A program made the translations under genes and the position numbers. A stretch of 64,000 bases of DNA from Clostridia bacterium (GTDB lineage Bacteria; Bacillota; Clostridia; Oscillospirales; Acutalibacteraceae): positions 1-64,000 of the forward strand of contig JAFTYU010000002.1 of assembly GCA_017461235.1 (NCBI GenBank), written 5' to 3'. This document shows positions 32,771 to 40,882 of this stretch, piece by piece; within the stretch, counting starts at the first letter, position 1, and each line of letters begins with the position of its first letter. The notes under the pieces were generated by a model. The model searched no databases. It had not been told where the DNA came from and saw only the letters and a list, made by a program, of their open reading frames with translations.

Positions 32771-33306
32771 TTTTGGTTGAGATATTTTTCGGCTTTAAGA
32801 ATCATTATTTGTGTTTTCGAATCCTTGATTTCACCGTTCATAACCATTTCTACCGCTTTATCAAGGGGTATTTTTACCGTATTTATAAATTCATCCTCGT
32901 CAAGATGTTGTGCGCCTTGGGTCAAATCGGTTGCAAGGTACATATAAATAATCTCATCAATGAGTGCAGGGGTTGTGTAAAGCTCGCCCATAGGAACAAC
33001 ATTTTTCGCACTTAAACCCGTTTCTTCCGAAAGCTCTCTGAGAGCTGCCTCAAGATGGTCTTCACCTTTTTCCAGCTTACCTGCAGGTACTTCAAGAGTA
33101 ACTTTATTAAATGCATATCTGAACTGATTTACAAAAACAACGTCTCCTTCTGCGGTTATCGGTATAACACATACCGCACCGGGATGCCGCACAACCTCCC
33201 TTACCCCCTTATTGCCGTTGGGTAAAAGAATTTCATCCTTGTAAAGATGTATCGCCACACCGTCAAAAATCTCTGTGGATGATAATTTAGTTTCGCAAAG
33301 CTTCAT
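32767..33306 (-). CDS. NUDIX hydrolase, ADP-ribose pyrophosphatase type
   Basis: 179 residues. The Nudix box GKLEKGEDHLEAALRELSEE-TGL matches Gx5Ex7REUxEExGU, preceded by VFVNQFRYAF and VTLEVPAGKLE, which point to the ADP-sugar pyrophosphatase subgroup. It hydrolyses ADP-ribose or related ADP-sugars to AMP and sugar phosphate; in this window that could touch ADP-glucose, but this is speculation. GAGAGGTG precedes the ATG. Convergent to the DUF5058 pair. Confidence 0.92.
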   Translation of the reverse strand: MKLCETKLSSTEIFDGVAIHLYKDEILLPNGNKGVREVVRHPGAVCVIPITAEGDVVFVNQFRYAFNKVTLEVPAGKLEKGEDHLEAALRELSEETGLSAKNVVPMGELYTTPALIDEIIYMYLATDLTQGAQHLDEDEFINTVKIPLDKAVEMVMNGEIKDSKTQIMILKAEKYLNQK

Positions 33307-33375
33307 AAAAATACACCTCTCGTTTTCGTTATTTATATTATACTACATATCCGCGTATCTTTCAACAAATAACAA

Positions 33376-33404
33376 TTGAAACACTTTACAGATATATGTA
33401 TAAT
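33376..33404 (+). promoter_or_regulatory. Promoter for the histidine phosphatase gene
   Basis: TTGAAA (33376-33381), 17-bp spacer, TATAAT (33399-33404), 24 bp before the ATG. Confidence 0.85.
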
Positions 33405-33427
33405 AAAAGGCAGAGGTGAACTCTGAT

Positions 33428-34045
33428 ATGTTTATTTACATTATTCGCCACGGGGAAACGTACGGCAATTTAAACGGTGACGGTTTTGCGGAAACCGACC
33501 TTACACCTATCGGTGAAAAACAGATTGAGCTTTTAGGCGAAAGACTCAAAAGCGAAAAAATCCGCAAAATATATACCAGTCCCCTTCTACGGGCGGTAAA
33601 AACAGCCAAGGCGATTAAAAAACATCATAATAACACAAAAATTGTTATTGATACCGACCTTCTGGAAAAAGGCACTGCACCTGACTATTGCGGGCTTTCT
33701 GATGATGAATTATTGTATCACTTACCCACAGCGCATATCAATGAGCGTACGCCCTTGGGTGAAGAAAATGATGAAATCGCTTACAAGAGAGCAAAAAGAT
33801 TTATTGATAAAATAAAAGCAGAAAACGATTTTGACTCAACTGTAGCAATCGTTGCTCACGGAACCTTCAATTCTTTTCTGGTTCTTGCGGCATTGGATTT
33901 TCCTTTAAAAGAGAACTTCAACTTTTCACACCTTAACACAGGTGTCACTTTAGTAAATTATCTTAATGAAAACGGCGTTATTAAAACCAAGCTCAAATAT
34001 CTTAACGATACGGGTCATCTTACTTCTTCAACACGATTTTTTTAA
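33428..34045 (+). CDS. Histidine phosphatase family protein
   Basis: 205 residues. IIRHGETYGN near the N-terminus carries the catalytic His of the RHG motif; YTSPLLRAVKTAKAI and VAIVAHGTFNS complete the phosphate pocket. Such proteins dephosphorylate sugar phosphates or act as phosphoglycerate mutase-like enzymes. The GTG at 33416 is part of the GAGGTG ribosome site, so the ATG at 33428 was taken. Only distantly similar to the other member at 41712-42419. Confidence 0.88.
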   Translation: MFIYIIRHGETYGNLNGDGFAETDLTPIGEKQIELLGERLKSEKIRKIYTSPLLRAVKTAKAIKKHHNNTKIVIDTDLLEKGTAPDYCGLSDDELLYHLPTAHINERTPLGEENDEIAYKRAKRFIDKIKAENDFDSTVAIVAHGTFNSFLVLAALDFPLKENFNFSHLNTGVTLVNYLNENGVIKTKLKYLNDTGHLTSSTRFF

Positions 34046-34064
34046 TTATCATATTTATGCTTTA

Positions 34065-34093
34065 TTGAATGAAAACAAATTTTGTGATAACAT
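34065..34093 (+). promoter_or_regulatory. Candidate promoter for the ABC exporter gene
   Basis: TTGAAT (34065-34070), 17-bp spacer, TAACAT (34088-34093); a fair match about 36 bp before the ATG. Confidence 0.5.
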
Positions 34094-34128
34094 ATCGTTG
34101 TAAAAATCGACTTAAAACGGTGAAAATT

Positions 34129-35886
34129 ATGAATGAACAAAACAAAACCGGAAATGCAAAATTAATACGGCGTTTCCTTCCTTATTACAAACCACATTTA
34201 AAAACCCTTATATTTGACTTATTCTGCGCGGCATTGACTACGGTTTGCGAGCTCGTGCTGCCTATGTTTGTACGCTATATTACCGACGCCGCCATTGAAA
34301 ATATTGCCCTTTTAACCGCCAAAACCATTCTTTCCATAGGTGGTATTTATATTTTCTTAAGGGTGATAGATGCTCTCGCCAACTACTATATGGCATCCGT
34401 CGGTCATATTATGGGAACAAAGATGGAAACTGCCATGCGCAAGGATATGTTTGAGCATCTTCACAAGCTCCCTTATTCTTACTATGACGAAACTAAAGTA
34501 GGCACAATTATGTCACGCTTTACAAGTGACCTTTTTGACGTTACGGAGTTTGCGCACCATTGCCCGGAAGAATTTTTTATTGCAGGCATAAAAATAGCCG
34601 CGGCCTTCGTCATTCTTGCAAGGATGGATATTTTGCTTACGGTTATTATGTTTGCGGTAATTCCTTTAATGGCTCTGTGCCTTAAATACTTTAAACACCG
34701 TATGAAAGAAAGTATGCGCGAATCGAGAGTTACTTTAGGCGAACTGAACGCCCGTATTGAAGACAGTCTTCTGGGCGTGCGTGTAGTTAAATCTTTTGCG
34801 AACGAAAAAATTGAAGAAAGCAAATTCAAAACAGGCAACGAAAGATTCCTTCAGATCAAATCACTTATGTACAAATATATGGGCTCCTACAGCTCTGTAA
34901 ACAGAGTTTTTGAAGGTATTATGTACATAATAGTTGCAGTAATAGGAGCTTTCTTTTTAGTAAACAACCGCATCGGCGCTCCGGACTATGTAGCATATCT
35001 TATGTATGCATCAATGCTTCTGACTTCTATCAGAAAGCTTGTTGATTTTGTAGAACAATTCCAACGTGGCATGACGGGTATCGAGCGTTTTGCAGATATA
35101 ATGGATATTGAGCCTGCAATTAAAGATAAAGAAAACGCCACAGAGCTCACCGTTGAAAAAGGTGAAATCACCTTTGACAACGTAACCTTCAGGTATTCAC
35201 AAGACAGTGAAGAAATTCTCAACCATATCAATCTTAAAATCGGCAATGGTGAAAGCTTTGCCCTTGTGGGTCCATCAGGTGGCGGCAAAACCACAATTTG
35301 CAACCTTATTCCCAGATTTTATGAAATATCCGGCGGAAGCATAAAAATTGACGGCACCGATATACGCGACGTCACGTTAAAAAGCTTAAGAGAAAGCATC
35401 GGTGTTGTTCAACAGGACGTTTATCTTTTCTCAGGTACAGTAAGAGAAAATATCGAATACGGCAAGCCCGGTGCTACCGAAGAAGAAATAAGAAAAGCCG
35501 CGCGCCTTGCAGGTGCAGAAGACTTTATTGATAACCTTCCTGACGGATTTGACACCTATGTGGGTGAGCGCGGAGTAAAGCTGTCAGGCGGTCAGAAGCA
35601 ACGTATCAGCATTGCCCGTGTATTTCTTAAAAACCCGAAAATACTTATTCTTGACGAGGCAACAAGCGCTCTCGACAACGAAAGCGAATATCTTGTCCAA
35701 CAGTCTCTGGAGCGTCTTTCAAAGGGCAGAACAACAATAACAGTTGCCCACAGATTAACTACAGTCAAAAACGCCGATAAAATACTTGTAATAACAAAAG
35801 ACGGAATTGCCGAAAGCGGCACACATCAGGAATTAACCGAGAAAAACGGAATATACGCGAATATGTATACGATGTATAGAATATAA
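34129..35886 (+). CDS. ABC exporter, fused permease and ATPase (homodimer type)
   Basis: 585 residues. Six transmembrane helices (about 20-310) are followed by an ATPase domain with Walker A GPSGGGKTT (about 382), Q-loop GVVQQDVYLFSG, signature LSGGQKQR and Walker B ILILDEATSALD with the catalytic Glu intact, then HRLTTVKNADKILV. All sites are canonical, so it can work as a homodimer, unlike the pair at 49689-53465. Likely exports lipids, peptides or drugs; substrate unknown. The ATG at 34129 follows GGTGA; an upstream ATG in frame lies within the promoter. Confidence 0.9.
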   Translation: MNEQNKTGNAKLIRRFLPYYKPHLKTLIFDLFCAALTTVCELVLPMFVRYITDAAIENIALLTAKTILSIGGIYIFLRVIDALANYYMASVGHIMGTKMETAMRKDMFEHLHKLPYSYYDETKVGTIMSRFTSDLFDVTEFAHHCPEEFFIAGIKIAAAFVILARMDILLTVIMFAVIPLMALCLKYFKHRMKESMRESRVTLGELNARIEDSLLGVRVVKSFANEKIEESKFKTGNERFLQIKSLMYKYMGSYSSVNRVFEGIMYIIVAVIGAFFLVNNRIGAPDYVAYLMYASMLLTSIRKLVDFVEQFQRGMTGIERFADIMDIEPAIKDKENATELTVEKGEITFDNVTFRYSQDSEEILNHINLKIGNGESFALVGPSGGGKTTICNLIPRFYEISGGSIKIDGTDIRDVTLKSLRESIGVVQQDVYLFSGTVRENIEYGKPGATEEEIRKAARLAGAEDFIDNLPDGFDTYVGERGVKLSGGQKQRISIARVFLKNPKILILDEATSALDNESEYLVQQSLERLSKGRTTITVAHRLTTVKNADKILVITKDGIAESGTHQELTEKNGIYANMYTMYRI

Positions 35887-36040
35887 TCAATGATTTGTGA
35901 AACAAATCAATTCACGGAGCATCGCGAGAATTCATGACCGTTGGTCAATTTATGGCTTTTGCCAATTCATTTTGCTTCACATGATTTGCTTTGTAAGCAT
36001 GAATTGATTTCATCATGAATTGCCTTCGGCATAAACAAAG
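35887..36040. repeat. Intergenic array of short hairpins joined by AATTCATG-type words
   Basis: The gap between the ABC exporter and deoD is built of small stem-loops (ATTTGTGAAACAAAT, ACCGTTGGT, GGCTTTTGCC, GCTTTGTAAGC, GCCTTCGGC) separated by AATTCATG or CATGAATTG and their variants, at an average step of about 18 nt. No gene fits. It has the look of a dispersed Clostridia repeat family; it would be transcribed as leader RNA of the deo operon. Confidence 0.7.
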
Positions 36041-36051
36041 GAGGACCATAT

Positions 36052-36789
36052 ATGAAAAACTACCCTACTCCACACATCAACGCTACACCAAAGGATTTTG
36101 CTAAAACCGTGCTTATGCCCGGTGACCCTTTACGTGCAAAATTTATTGCCGAAAATTTTCTTGACGATGCAAAACTTGTAAATAACGTACGCGGTATTCA
36201 CGGTTACACAGGTACATACAAAGGCGCTCCGATTTCCGTTATGGCTTCCGGTATGGGTATGCCGTCTATCGGTATTTACAGTTATGAGCTTTTTAATTTT
36301 TTCGATGTTGATAACATTATACGTGTAGGCTCCGCAGGTGCTATGAGCAAAAAGGTGAAGCTGCGCGACATTATTATCGCTCAGGGTGCCTGCACAGACG
36401 GGAATTATGCTCATACCTTCAACCTTCCCGGCACATTTGCGCCCATTGCAGATTTCAGACTTTTAAAAACTGCAACAGCAAAAGCAGATGAACTCAGCCT
36501 TTCCTACTCTGTTGGTAACGTTCTTTCTTCCGACATATTCTATAATGACCTTGAAGATGTTCCGGAAAATATGACTCCAACGGCACTATGGGGAAAAATG
36601 GGTGTTTTAGGTGTAGAAATGGAGGCGGCGGCATTATATATGAACGCGGCGCGAAGCGGCAAAAACGCCCTTGCTGTTCTCACAGTGTCAGACCATTTAT
36701 TGACAGGCGAATCCCTTTCTTCGGAAGACAGACAGAACACATTTACAGATATGATGAAACTTTCTCTTGAAACGGCGGTCAGTTTATAA
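36052..36789 (+). CDS. deoD: Purine nucleoside phosphorylase DeoD
   Basis: 245 residues, hexameric NP-I family. MPGDPLRAKFIAENFL, GYTGTYKGAPISVMASGMGMPS, the RVGSAGAM phosphate loop, GVEMEAAALY (ribose binding) and TVSDHLLTGE (catalytic Asp) are all present. It splits (deoxy)purine nucleosides with phosphate to the base and (deoxy)ribose-1-phosphate. AAAGGAGG precedes the ATG. First gene of the nucleoside-salvage operon; its TAA overlaps the ATG of deoB. Confidence 0.96.
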   Translation: MKNYPTPHINATPKDFAKTVLMPGDPLRAKFIAENFLDDAKLVNNVRGIHGYTGTYKGAPISVMASGMGMPSIGIYSYELFNFFDVDNIIRVGSAGAMSKKVKLRDIIIAQGACTDGNYAHTFNLPGTFAPIADFRLLKTATAKADELSLSYSVGNVLSSDIFYNDLEDVPENMTPTALWGKMGVLGVEMEAAALYMNAARSGKNALAVLTVSDHLLTGESLSSEDRQNTFTDMMKLSLETAVSL

Positions 36790-37907
36790 TGAAAGATATC
36801 AAACGCGTTTTTCTTATAGTTCTCGACAGTTGCGGTATAGGCGAAGCCCCCGATGCGGAAAACTTCGGCGACAAGGGTTGCAATACCATACGCACAATAT
36901 CACAATCCCCCTATTTTAATATAAAAACCTTGCGCAATTTAGGTTATACCCATATTGACGGTCTTTCGTTTTTAGGTGACGGCAAGCTTGGCGCGACGGT
37001 TGCAAGGCTCAGAGAGCGTTCCCAAGGAAAAGACACAACCATCGGTCATTGGGAAATAGCAGGCGTTGTTTCAGAAAAACCGCTTCCCACATTCCCCGAC
37101 GGCTTCCCCGATGATTTGATTCGTGAATTTTCCGAAAAAACAGGCAGGAAGGTTATCTGTAACAAGGCTTATTCAGGAACGGAAGTTATCAAGGATTATG
37201 GTGAAGAACATCTGAAAACGGGAGCACTTATCGTTTATACTTCTGCAGACAGCGTTTTTCAGATTGCCGCCCACGAAGATATTGTTTCGCCTGATGAGCT
37301 TTACCACTACTGTAAAATCGCACGGGAAATGCTAAAGGGGGACCGGGGTGTAGGCAGAGTTATAGCAAGACCCTTTGAGGGTGAATACCCCTTTAAAAGA
37401 ACCGCTAACAGACACGATTTTTCACTTGAACCCCCAAAAGAAACCCTGCTCGATGAATTAAAATCCAAGGGCTTTGATGTTATTGCCGTTGGTAAAATCA
37501 ACGATATTTTTGTAAACAAAGGTATCACCGAATACGTTTACACCAAAAACAATTGTGATGGTATGAATAAGACTCTCGAATATCAGAACAAAGAATTTAA
37601 CGGACTTTGTTTTGTAAACCTTGTTGATTTCGATATGGTTTACGGCCACAGAAACGATATTGACGGCTATGCAAAAGCCTTTTCGGAGTTTGATTTTTGG
37701 TTAAAAGCCTTCACAGAAAAAATGAAAGACGATGATGCCCTGATAATAACCGCTGACCACGGTTGTGACCCCGGTTTTAAAGGCACGGACCACACAAGGG
37801 AGTATGTGCCGTTTATACTCTACAACAAAAATATACATCCCGAAAACCTTGGTACAATAGACGGGTTCACCTATGTTTCGGAATGCGTAAAAAAACTTTT
37901 AGGATGA
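36789..37907 (+). CDS. deoB: Phosphopentomutase DeoB
   Basis: 372 residues. VLDSCGIGEAPDAENFGDKG at the N-terminus, DTTIGHWEIAG with the catalytic Thr, and the metal-binding ITADHGCDPGFKGTDHTREYVP are all visible. It converts (deoxy)ribose-1-phosphate to the 5-phosphate, taking the products of DeoD and Pdp toward the pentose pathway. Slightly shorter than the common 390-400 residues. Starts within TAATG with deoD; cdd follows after 4 bp. Confidence 0.96.
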   Translation: MKDIKRVFLIVLDSCGIGEAPDAENFGDKGCNTIRTISQSPYFNIKTLRNLGYTHIDGLSFLGDGKLGATVARLRERSQGKDTTIGHWEIAGVVSEKPLPTFPDGFPDDLIREFSEKTGRKVICNKAYSGTEVIKDYGEEHLKTGALIVYTSADSVFQIAAHEDIVSPDELYHYCKIAREMLKGDRGVGRVIARPFEGEYPFKRTANRHDFSLEPPKETLLDELKSKGFDVIAVGKINDIFVNKGITEYVYTKNNCDGMNKTLEYQNKEFNGLCFVNLVDFDMVYGHRNDIDGYAKAFSEFDFWLKAFTEKMKDDDALIITADHGCDPGFKGTDHTREYVPFILYNKNIHPENLGTIDGFTYVSECVKKLLG

Positions 37908-37911
37908 TATT

Positions 37912-38319
37912 ATGACAGATAAAGAATTGCTGTTTACGGCAATAAAGGCTATGGATAAATCATATTCGCCCTATTCTCAATGCAAGGTAGGGGCTGCACT
38001 CCTTACAAAAAGCGGCAAAGTTTATACAGGAACAAATATTGAAAATGCAGCCTTCTCCCCCACAATCTGTGCCGAGCGAGTCGCTCTCTTCAAGGCGATT
38101 TCAGAAGGCGAAAACGAATTCAATAAAATCGCCGTTGCAGGTGGTAAAAACGGTGTTATAGACGGTATTTTTGCTCCTTGCGGTGTATGGCGTCAGGTAA
38201 TGCGCGAGTTTTGTGACGATGATTTTGAAATAATTATGGGTGAAAGCGAAGAAGCTTATAAAAAGGTGACTTTAAAAGAACTTTTGCCGCATTCTTTCTC
38301 ACCTGATAATGTGAGGTAA
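37912..38319 (+). CDS. cdd: Cytidine deaminase with altered zinc site
   Basis: 135 residues, normal for tetrameric cytidine deaminase. YSPYSQCKVGAALLT, TNIENAAFSPTICAERVA (Cys53 zinc ligand and Glu55 proton shuttle) and APCGVWRQVMREF are seen. In the last motif the family has P-C-x-x-C, giving two zinc ligands; here the second Cys is Trp93 (codon TGG at 38188-38190), one base from TGC or TGT. A functional enzyme would be expected to be impaired in zinc binding unless another residue substitutes. It lies in frame and intact between deoB and pdp, so either a real variant or a base error. Normally it turns cytidine into uridine for Pdp. Confidence 0.9.
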   Translation: MTDKELLFTAIKAMDKSYSPYSQCKVGAALLTKSGKVYTGTNIENAAFSPTICAERVALFKAISEGENEFNKIAVAGGKNGVIDGIFAPCGVWRQVMREFCDDDFEIIMGESEEAYKKVTLKELLPHSFSPDNVR

Positions 38320-38323
38320 CAGT

Positions 38324-39625
38324 ATGAGAATGTACGATATTATAAAGAAAAAGCGCGATGGCGGTGAGCTGTCGCAAAAAGAAATAGAATTTTTTATCAG
38401 GGGCTATGTTGACGGCTCCGTCCCCGATTATCAGGCATCTGCATTCTGTATGGCGGTTTTCTTTACCGGTATGACGGAAAAAGAAACAGCAGACCTTACC
38501 GCAGCTATGGCAGAATCAGGTGACACTATTGACCTTTCCCGTTTCGGCACTCTTACAGCCGATAAGCACAGTACCGGCGGCGTAGGTGACAAAACCACAC
38601 TCATTGTAGCACCCATTTGTGCTTCTCTCGGCTGTGTTATGGCTAAAATGAGCGGTCGCGGTTTAGGTCACACAGGTGGAACTATCGACAAATTAGAGTC
38701 TATCGAAGGCTTCAATACTGCTCTTTCACCACAAGAGTTTTTTGAACAGGTTGAAAAAACAGGGCTTGCAGTTGTAGGTCAAACAGGCAATCTCACCCCT
38801 GCCGATAAAAAGCTCTACGCATTGCGTGACGTTACGGCAACCGTTGACAGTATGCCCCTTATTGCTTCAAGCATTATGTCAAAAAAGCTTGCCGCAGGCG
38901 CCCACACAATTGTCCTTGACGTAAAATGCGGCTCGGGTGCTTTTATGAAAACACGGGAAGATGCCGAAAAGCTTGCAATCGAAATGGTGAAAATCGGCAA
39001 CAACTGTGGCAGAAATACTGCAGCAGTCATAAGCAATATGGACAGACCCTTGGGAAGAAATATCGGTAATTCCCTTGAAGTTATCGAGGCAATTGAAATT
39101 TTGACAGGCAAGGGTCCCGACGATTTAAAAGAAGTCTGCCTGACTCTTGCAACACAAATCCTTTCCCTTTCAAAAAATATTCCTGAAACAGAGTCGCGAA
39201 AACTTACCGAAAATGCTCTCGCTTCAGGTAAAGCCTTTGAAAAATTCAAGGAATGGATTTCTTCGCAAGGCGGAAATACGGCTTGGATTGATAATACCGA
39301 CCTTTTCCCCAAGGCTTTGTTTTCTTATGAAATAAAAGCCGATAAAGACGGCTATATTTCAAAAATCGATGCAGAAGCAATCGGTATTGCTGCAGTTATT
39401 TTAGGTGCAGGACGCGAAAAAAAGGATGATACCATTGATATGAGTGCAGGTATCATCCTTAATAAAAAAACAGGCGACAAAGTAAGCAAGGGAGACGTAA
39501 TTGCAACGCTTTATTCCTGCAACCAAAAAGCCTTTGACAGTGCTGAAAAACAATTTATGGGTTCGCTTGAATTTTCTAAGAATGAGCCAAATAAAGAGCC
39601 TTTGATATATAAGGTTATAAAATAA
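38324..39625 (+). CDS. pdp: Pyrimidine-nucleoside phosphorylase
   Basis: 433 residues, family 3 glycosyltransferase. The N-terminal alpha domain, the phosphate-binding DKHSTGGVGDKTTL, the signature SGRGLGHTGGTIDKLE-SI, and the KCGSGAFMKT segment are present, and a C-terminal alpha/beta domain ends in LYSCNQKAF. It cleaves uridine and (deoxy)thymidine with phosphate. GAGG precedes the ATG at 38324; last gene of the deo operon, 4 bp after cdd, with a terminator. The pdp or deoA name depends on uridine versus thymidine preference. Confidence 0.94.
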   Translation: MRMYDIIKKKRDGGELSQKEIEFFIRGYVDGSVPDYQASAFCMAVFFTGMTEKETADLTAAMAESGDTIDLSRFGTLTADKHSTGGVGDKTTLIVAPICASLGCVMAKMSGRGLGHTGGTIDKLESIEGFNTALSPQEFFEQVEKTGLAVVGQTGNLTPADKKLYALRDVTATVDSMPLIASSIMSKKLAAGAHTIVLDVKCGSGAFMKTREDAEKLAIEMVKIGNNCGRNTAAVISNMDRPLGRNIGNSLEVIEAIEILTGKGPDDLKEVCLTLATQILSLSKNIPETESRKLTENALASGKAFEKFKEWISSQGGNTAWIDNTDLFPKALFSYEIKADKDGYISKIDAEAIGIAAVILGAGREKKDDTIDMSAGIILNKKTGDKVSKGDVIATLYSCNQKAFDSAEKQFMGSLEFSKNEPNKEPLIYKVIK

Positions 39626-39630
39626 TTGAA

Positions 39631-39664
39631 AACTCGGTCAGATTGCTGTCTGACCGAGTTTTTT
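39631..39664. terminator. Bidirectional terminator after pdp
   Basis: AACTCGGTCAGA (39631-39642) and TCTGACCGAGTT (39649-39660), 6-nt loop, then TTTT; the left flank is A-rich, so it also serves the convergent amidohydrolase gene. Confidence 0.9.
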
Positions 39665-40451
39665 AAAGTCCTAATAGTTTTATTGCATTTTTATAATAAA
39701 TTTTCTCTTTTTCCGCTTCACTAAGTTCAAGGGTTTCTATCATTCTAATATCCCAGGCCGGTGCGTTCCATGGACAATCGGAACCAAAAACAATATAATC
39801 CGCACCTTTTTTATCAAGTATTCGTTGGGCGCGTTCTTTGGGCATAGTGCCGTAACCGAAAGCGGTGTCAAAAAACACGGGTATATCGCAAAGGTATTTT
39901 AAAACATCCTCGCCCATATTGGCAGAACCCCAATGGGCGCATATCATAGGACTGTCTATCCACTTTGCCGCTTTTCTCAGGCGTTCGGGTGTTGCGTGGT
40001 ATGGTGCGGGATAACCGAAATCCTCACCTGCGTGAAAAAGGACAACAAGACCAAGTTCAGATATTCTTTTATAAAGAGGTTTCATTTTTTCATCATCCAC
40101 AAAAAACTGTTGATACTCGGGATGAAGCTTAATTCCCTTTAACCCCATTGAATGGATACGCTCCAATTCCTCAATGGCATTTTCTGCGTGAGGATACACA
40201 GACCCGAAAGGTATTATTTCGTCACATTCCTGAGATTTTATGAAATCATTTACGGCGGTTTGTTGTTTTTCGTTTGTTGCTATGGCAAGAGCAACGCTTT
40301 TATCTACACCGTCTTTTTTCATCAAAGCCTTAAGACTATCAATAGTGCCGTCGGTCTGTGGAATAAGTCCCCCCGAAGTAAAGCTTAACTTTTCTATTGC
40401 TCTTTCTGCTATTTTTTCGGGAAATGCGTGGGTATGAAAATCTATTATCAT
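39663..40451 (-). CDS. Amidohydrolase-family (ACMSD-like) metal enzyme
   Basis: 262 residues. A TIM-barrel hydrolase of the Amidohydro_2 group: DFHTHAFPE gives the HxH metal ligands, KGIKLHPEYQQF the next, LFHAGEDFGY and MICAHWGSANMGED further His residues, and VFGSDCPWNAP the final Asp. Members include decarboxylases and hydrolases of ring carboxylates; the substrate cannot be told. A GAGG lies a little far (11 nt) from the ATG. Convergent to pdp and similar in class to the gene at 40883. Confidence 0.87.
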   Translation of the reverse strand: MIIDFHTHAFPEKIAERAIEKLSFTSGGLIPQTDGTIDSLKALMKKDGVDKSVALAIATNEKQQTAVNDFIKSQECDEIIPFGSVYPHAENAIEELERIHSMGLKGIKLHPEYQQFFVDDEKMKPLYKRISELGLVVLFHAGEDFGYPAPYHATPERLRKAAKWIDSPMICAHWGSANMGEDVLKYLCDIPVFFDTAFGYGTMPKERAQRILDKKGADYIVFGSDCPWNAPAWDIRMIETLELSEAEKEKIYYKNAIKLLGL

Positions 40452-40550
40452 TTATTCTTTCGCCTCATAATTTTTAAATTAGTTTAACTTATTTATAAAT
40501 AATAATACTCTTTTTTGAAATTTTCAATAAAAAATTAAACCGCCGACAAA

Positions 40551-40661
40551 AGGGAGCGTAAAACAGGGACTTATTAGGTTTTAATCCATATTTTCCATGT
40601 CTAAACGAAAACTATTTGAATTAAACTGCCTTGCACCTTAAATCCCTAATTTACACTCCCT
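40551..40661. repeat. MITE-like 111-bp element with terminal inverted repeats
   Basis: The left end AGGGAGCGTAAAACAGGGAC (40551-40570) is nearly the reverse complement of the right end ATCCCTAATTTACACTCCCT (40642-40661), 16 of 20 bases agreeing. No open reading frame lies between. The arrangement fits a miniature inverted-repeat element or a long imperfect hairpin. The rest of 40452-40680 shows nothing more. Confidence 0.55.
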
Positions 40662-40680
40662 AAGCAGCGGTCTTCTCTTT

Positions 40681-40881
40681 TTATTTTTTATCTGTTATTC
40701 CTACAATATAATCAATACTTGTTTCATACAATTTTGCAAGTTTTACAGCAAAATCAAGAGGTAACTGTCGTTCTCCTCTTTCGTATTTGGAGTATAACGA
40801 TTGGTCACACATAAGATATTCAGAAACAAATTTTTGTGTGTAATCGTTATCCTCTCGCAAATCCCTGATTCTCAACTTCAT
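40681..40881 (-). CDS. Small XRE-family transcriptional regulator
   Basis: 66 residues, a single helix-turn-helix domain: LREDNDYTQKFVSEYLMCDQSLYSKYERGERQLPLD, ending in the usual FAVKLAKLYETSIDYIVG. The ATG at 40881 lies 1 bp after the amidohydrolase stop (TAA), so translation is probably coupled; the TTG at 40890 is an alternative. Target unknown; it may repress its own phosphatase-amidohydrolase operon. Confidence 0.85.
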   Translation of the reverse strand: MKLRIRDLREDNDYTQKFVSEYLMCDQSLYSKYERGERQLPLDFAVKLAKLYETSIDYIVGITDKK

Positions 40882-40882
40882 T

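Noticed and set aside
34129..35886. Third subunit of the marR-linked exporter
   Set aside because: The ATPase sites are fully canonical, as expected for a homodimer, and the gene is 13 kb away with its own promoter.
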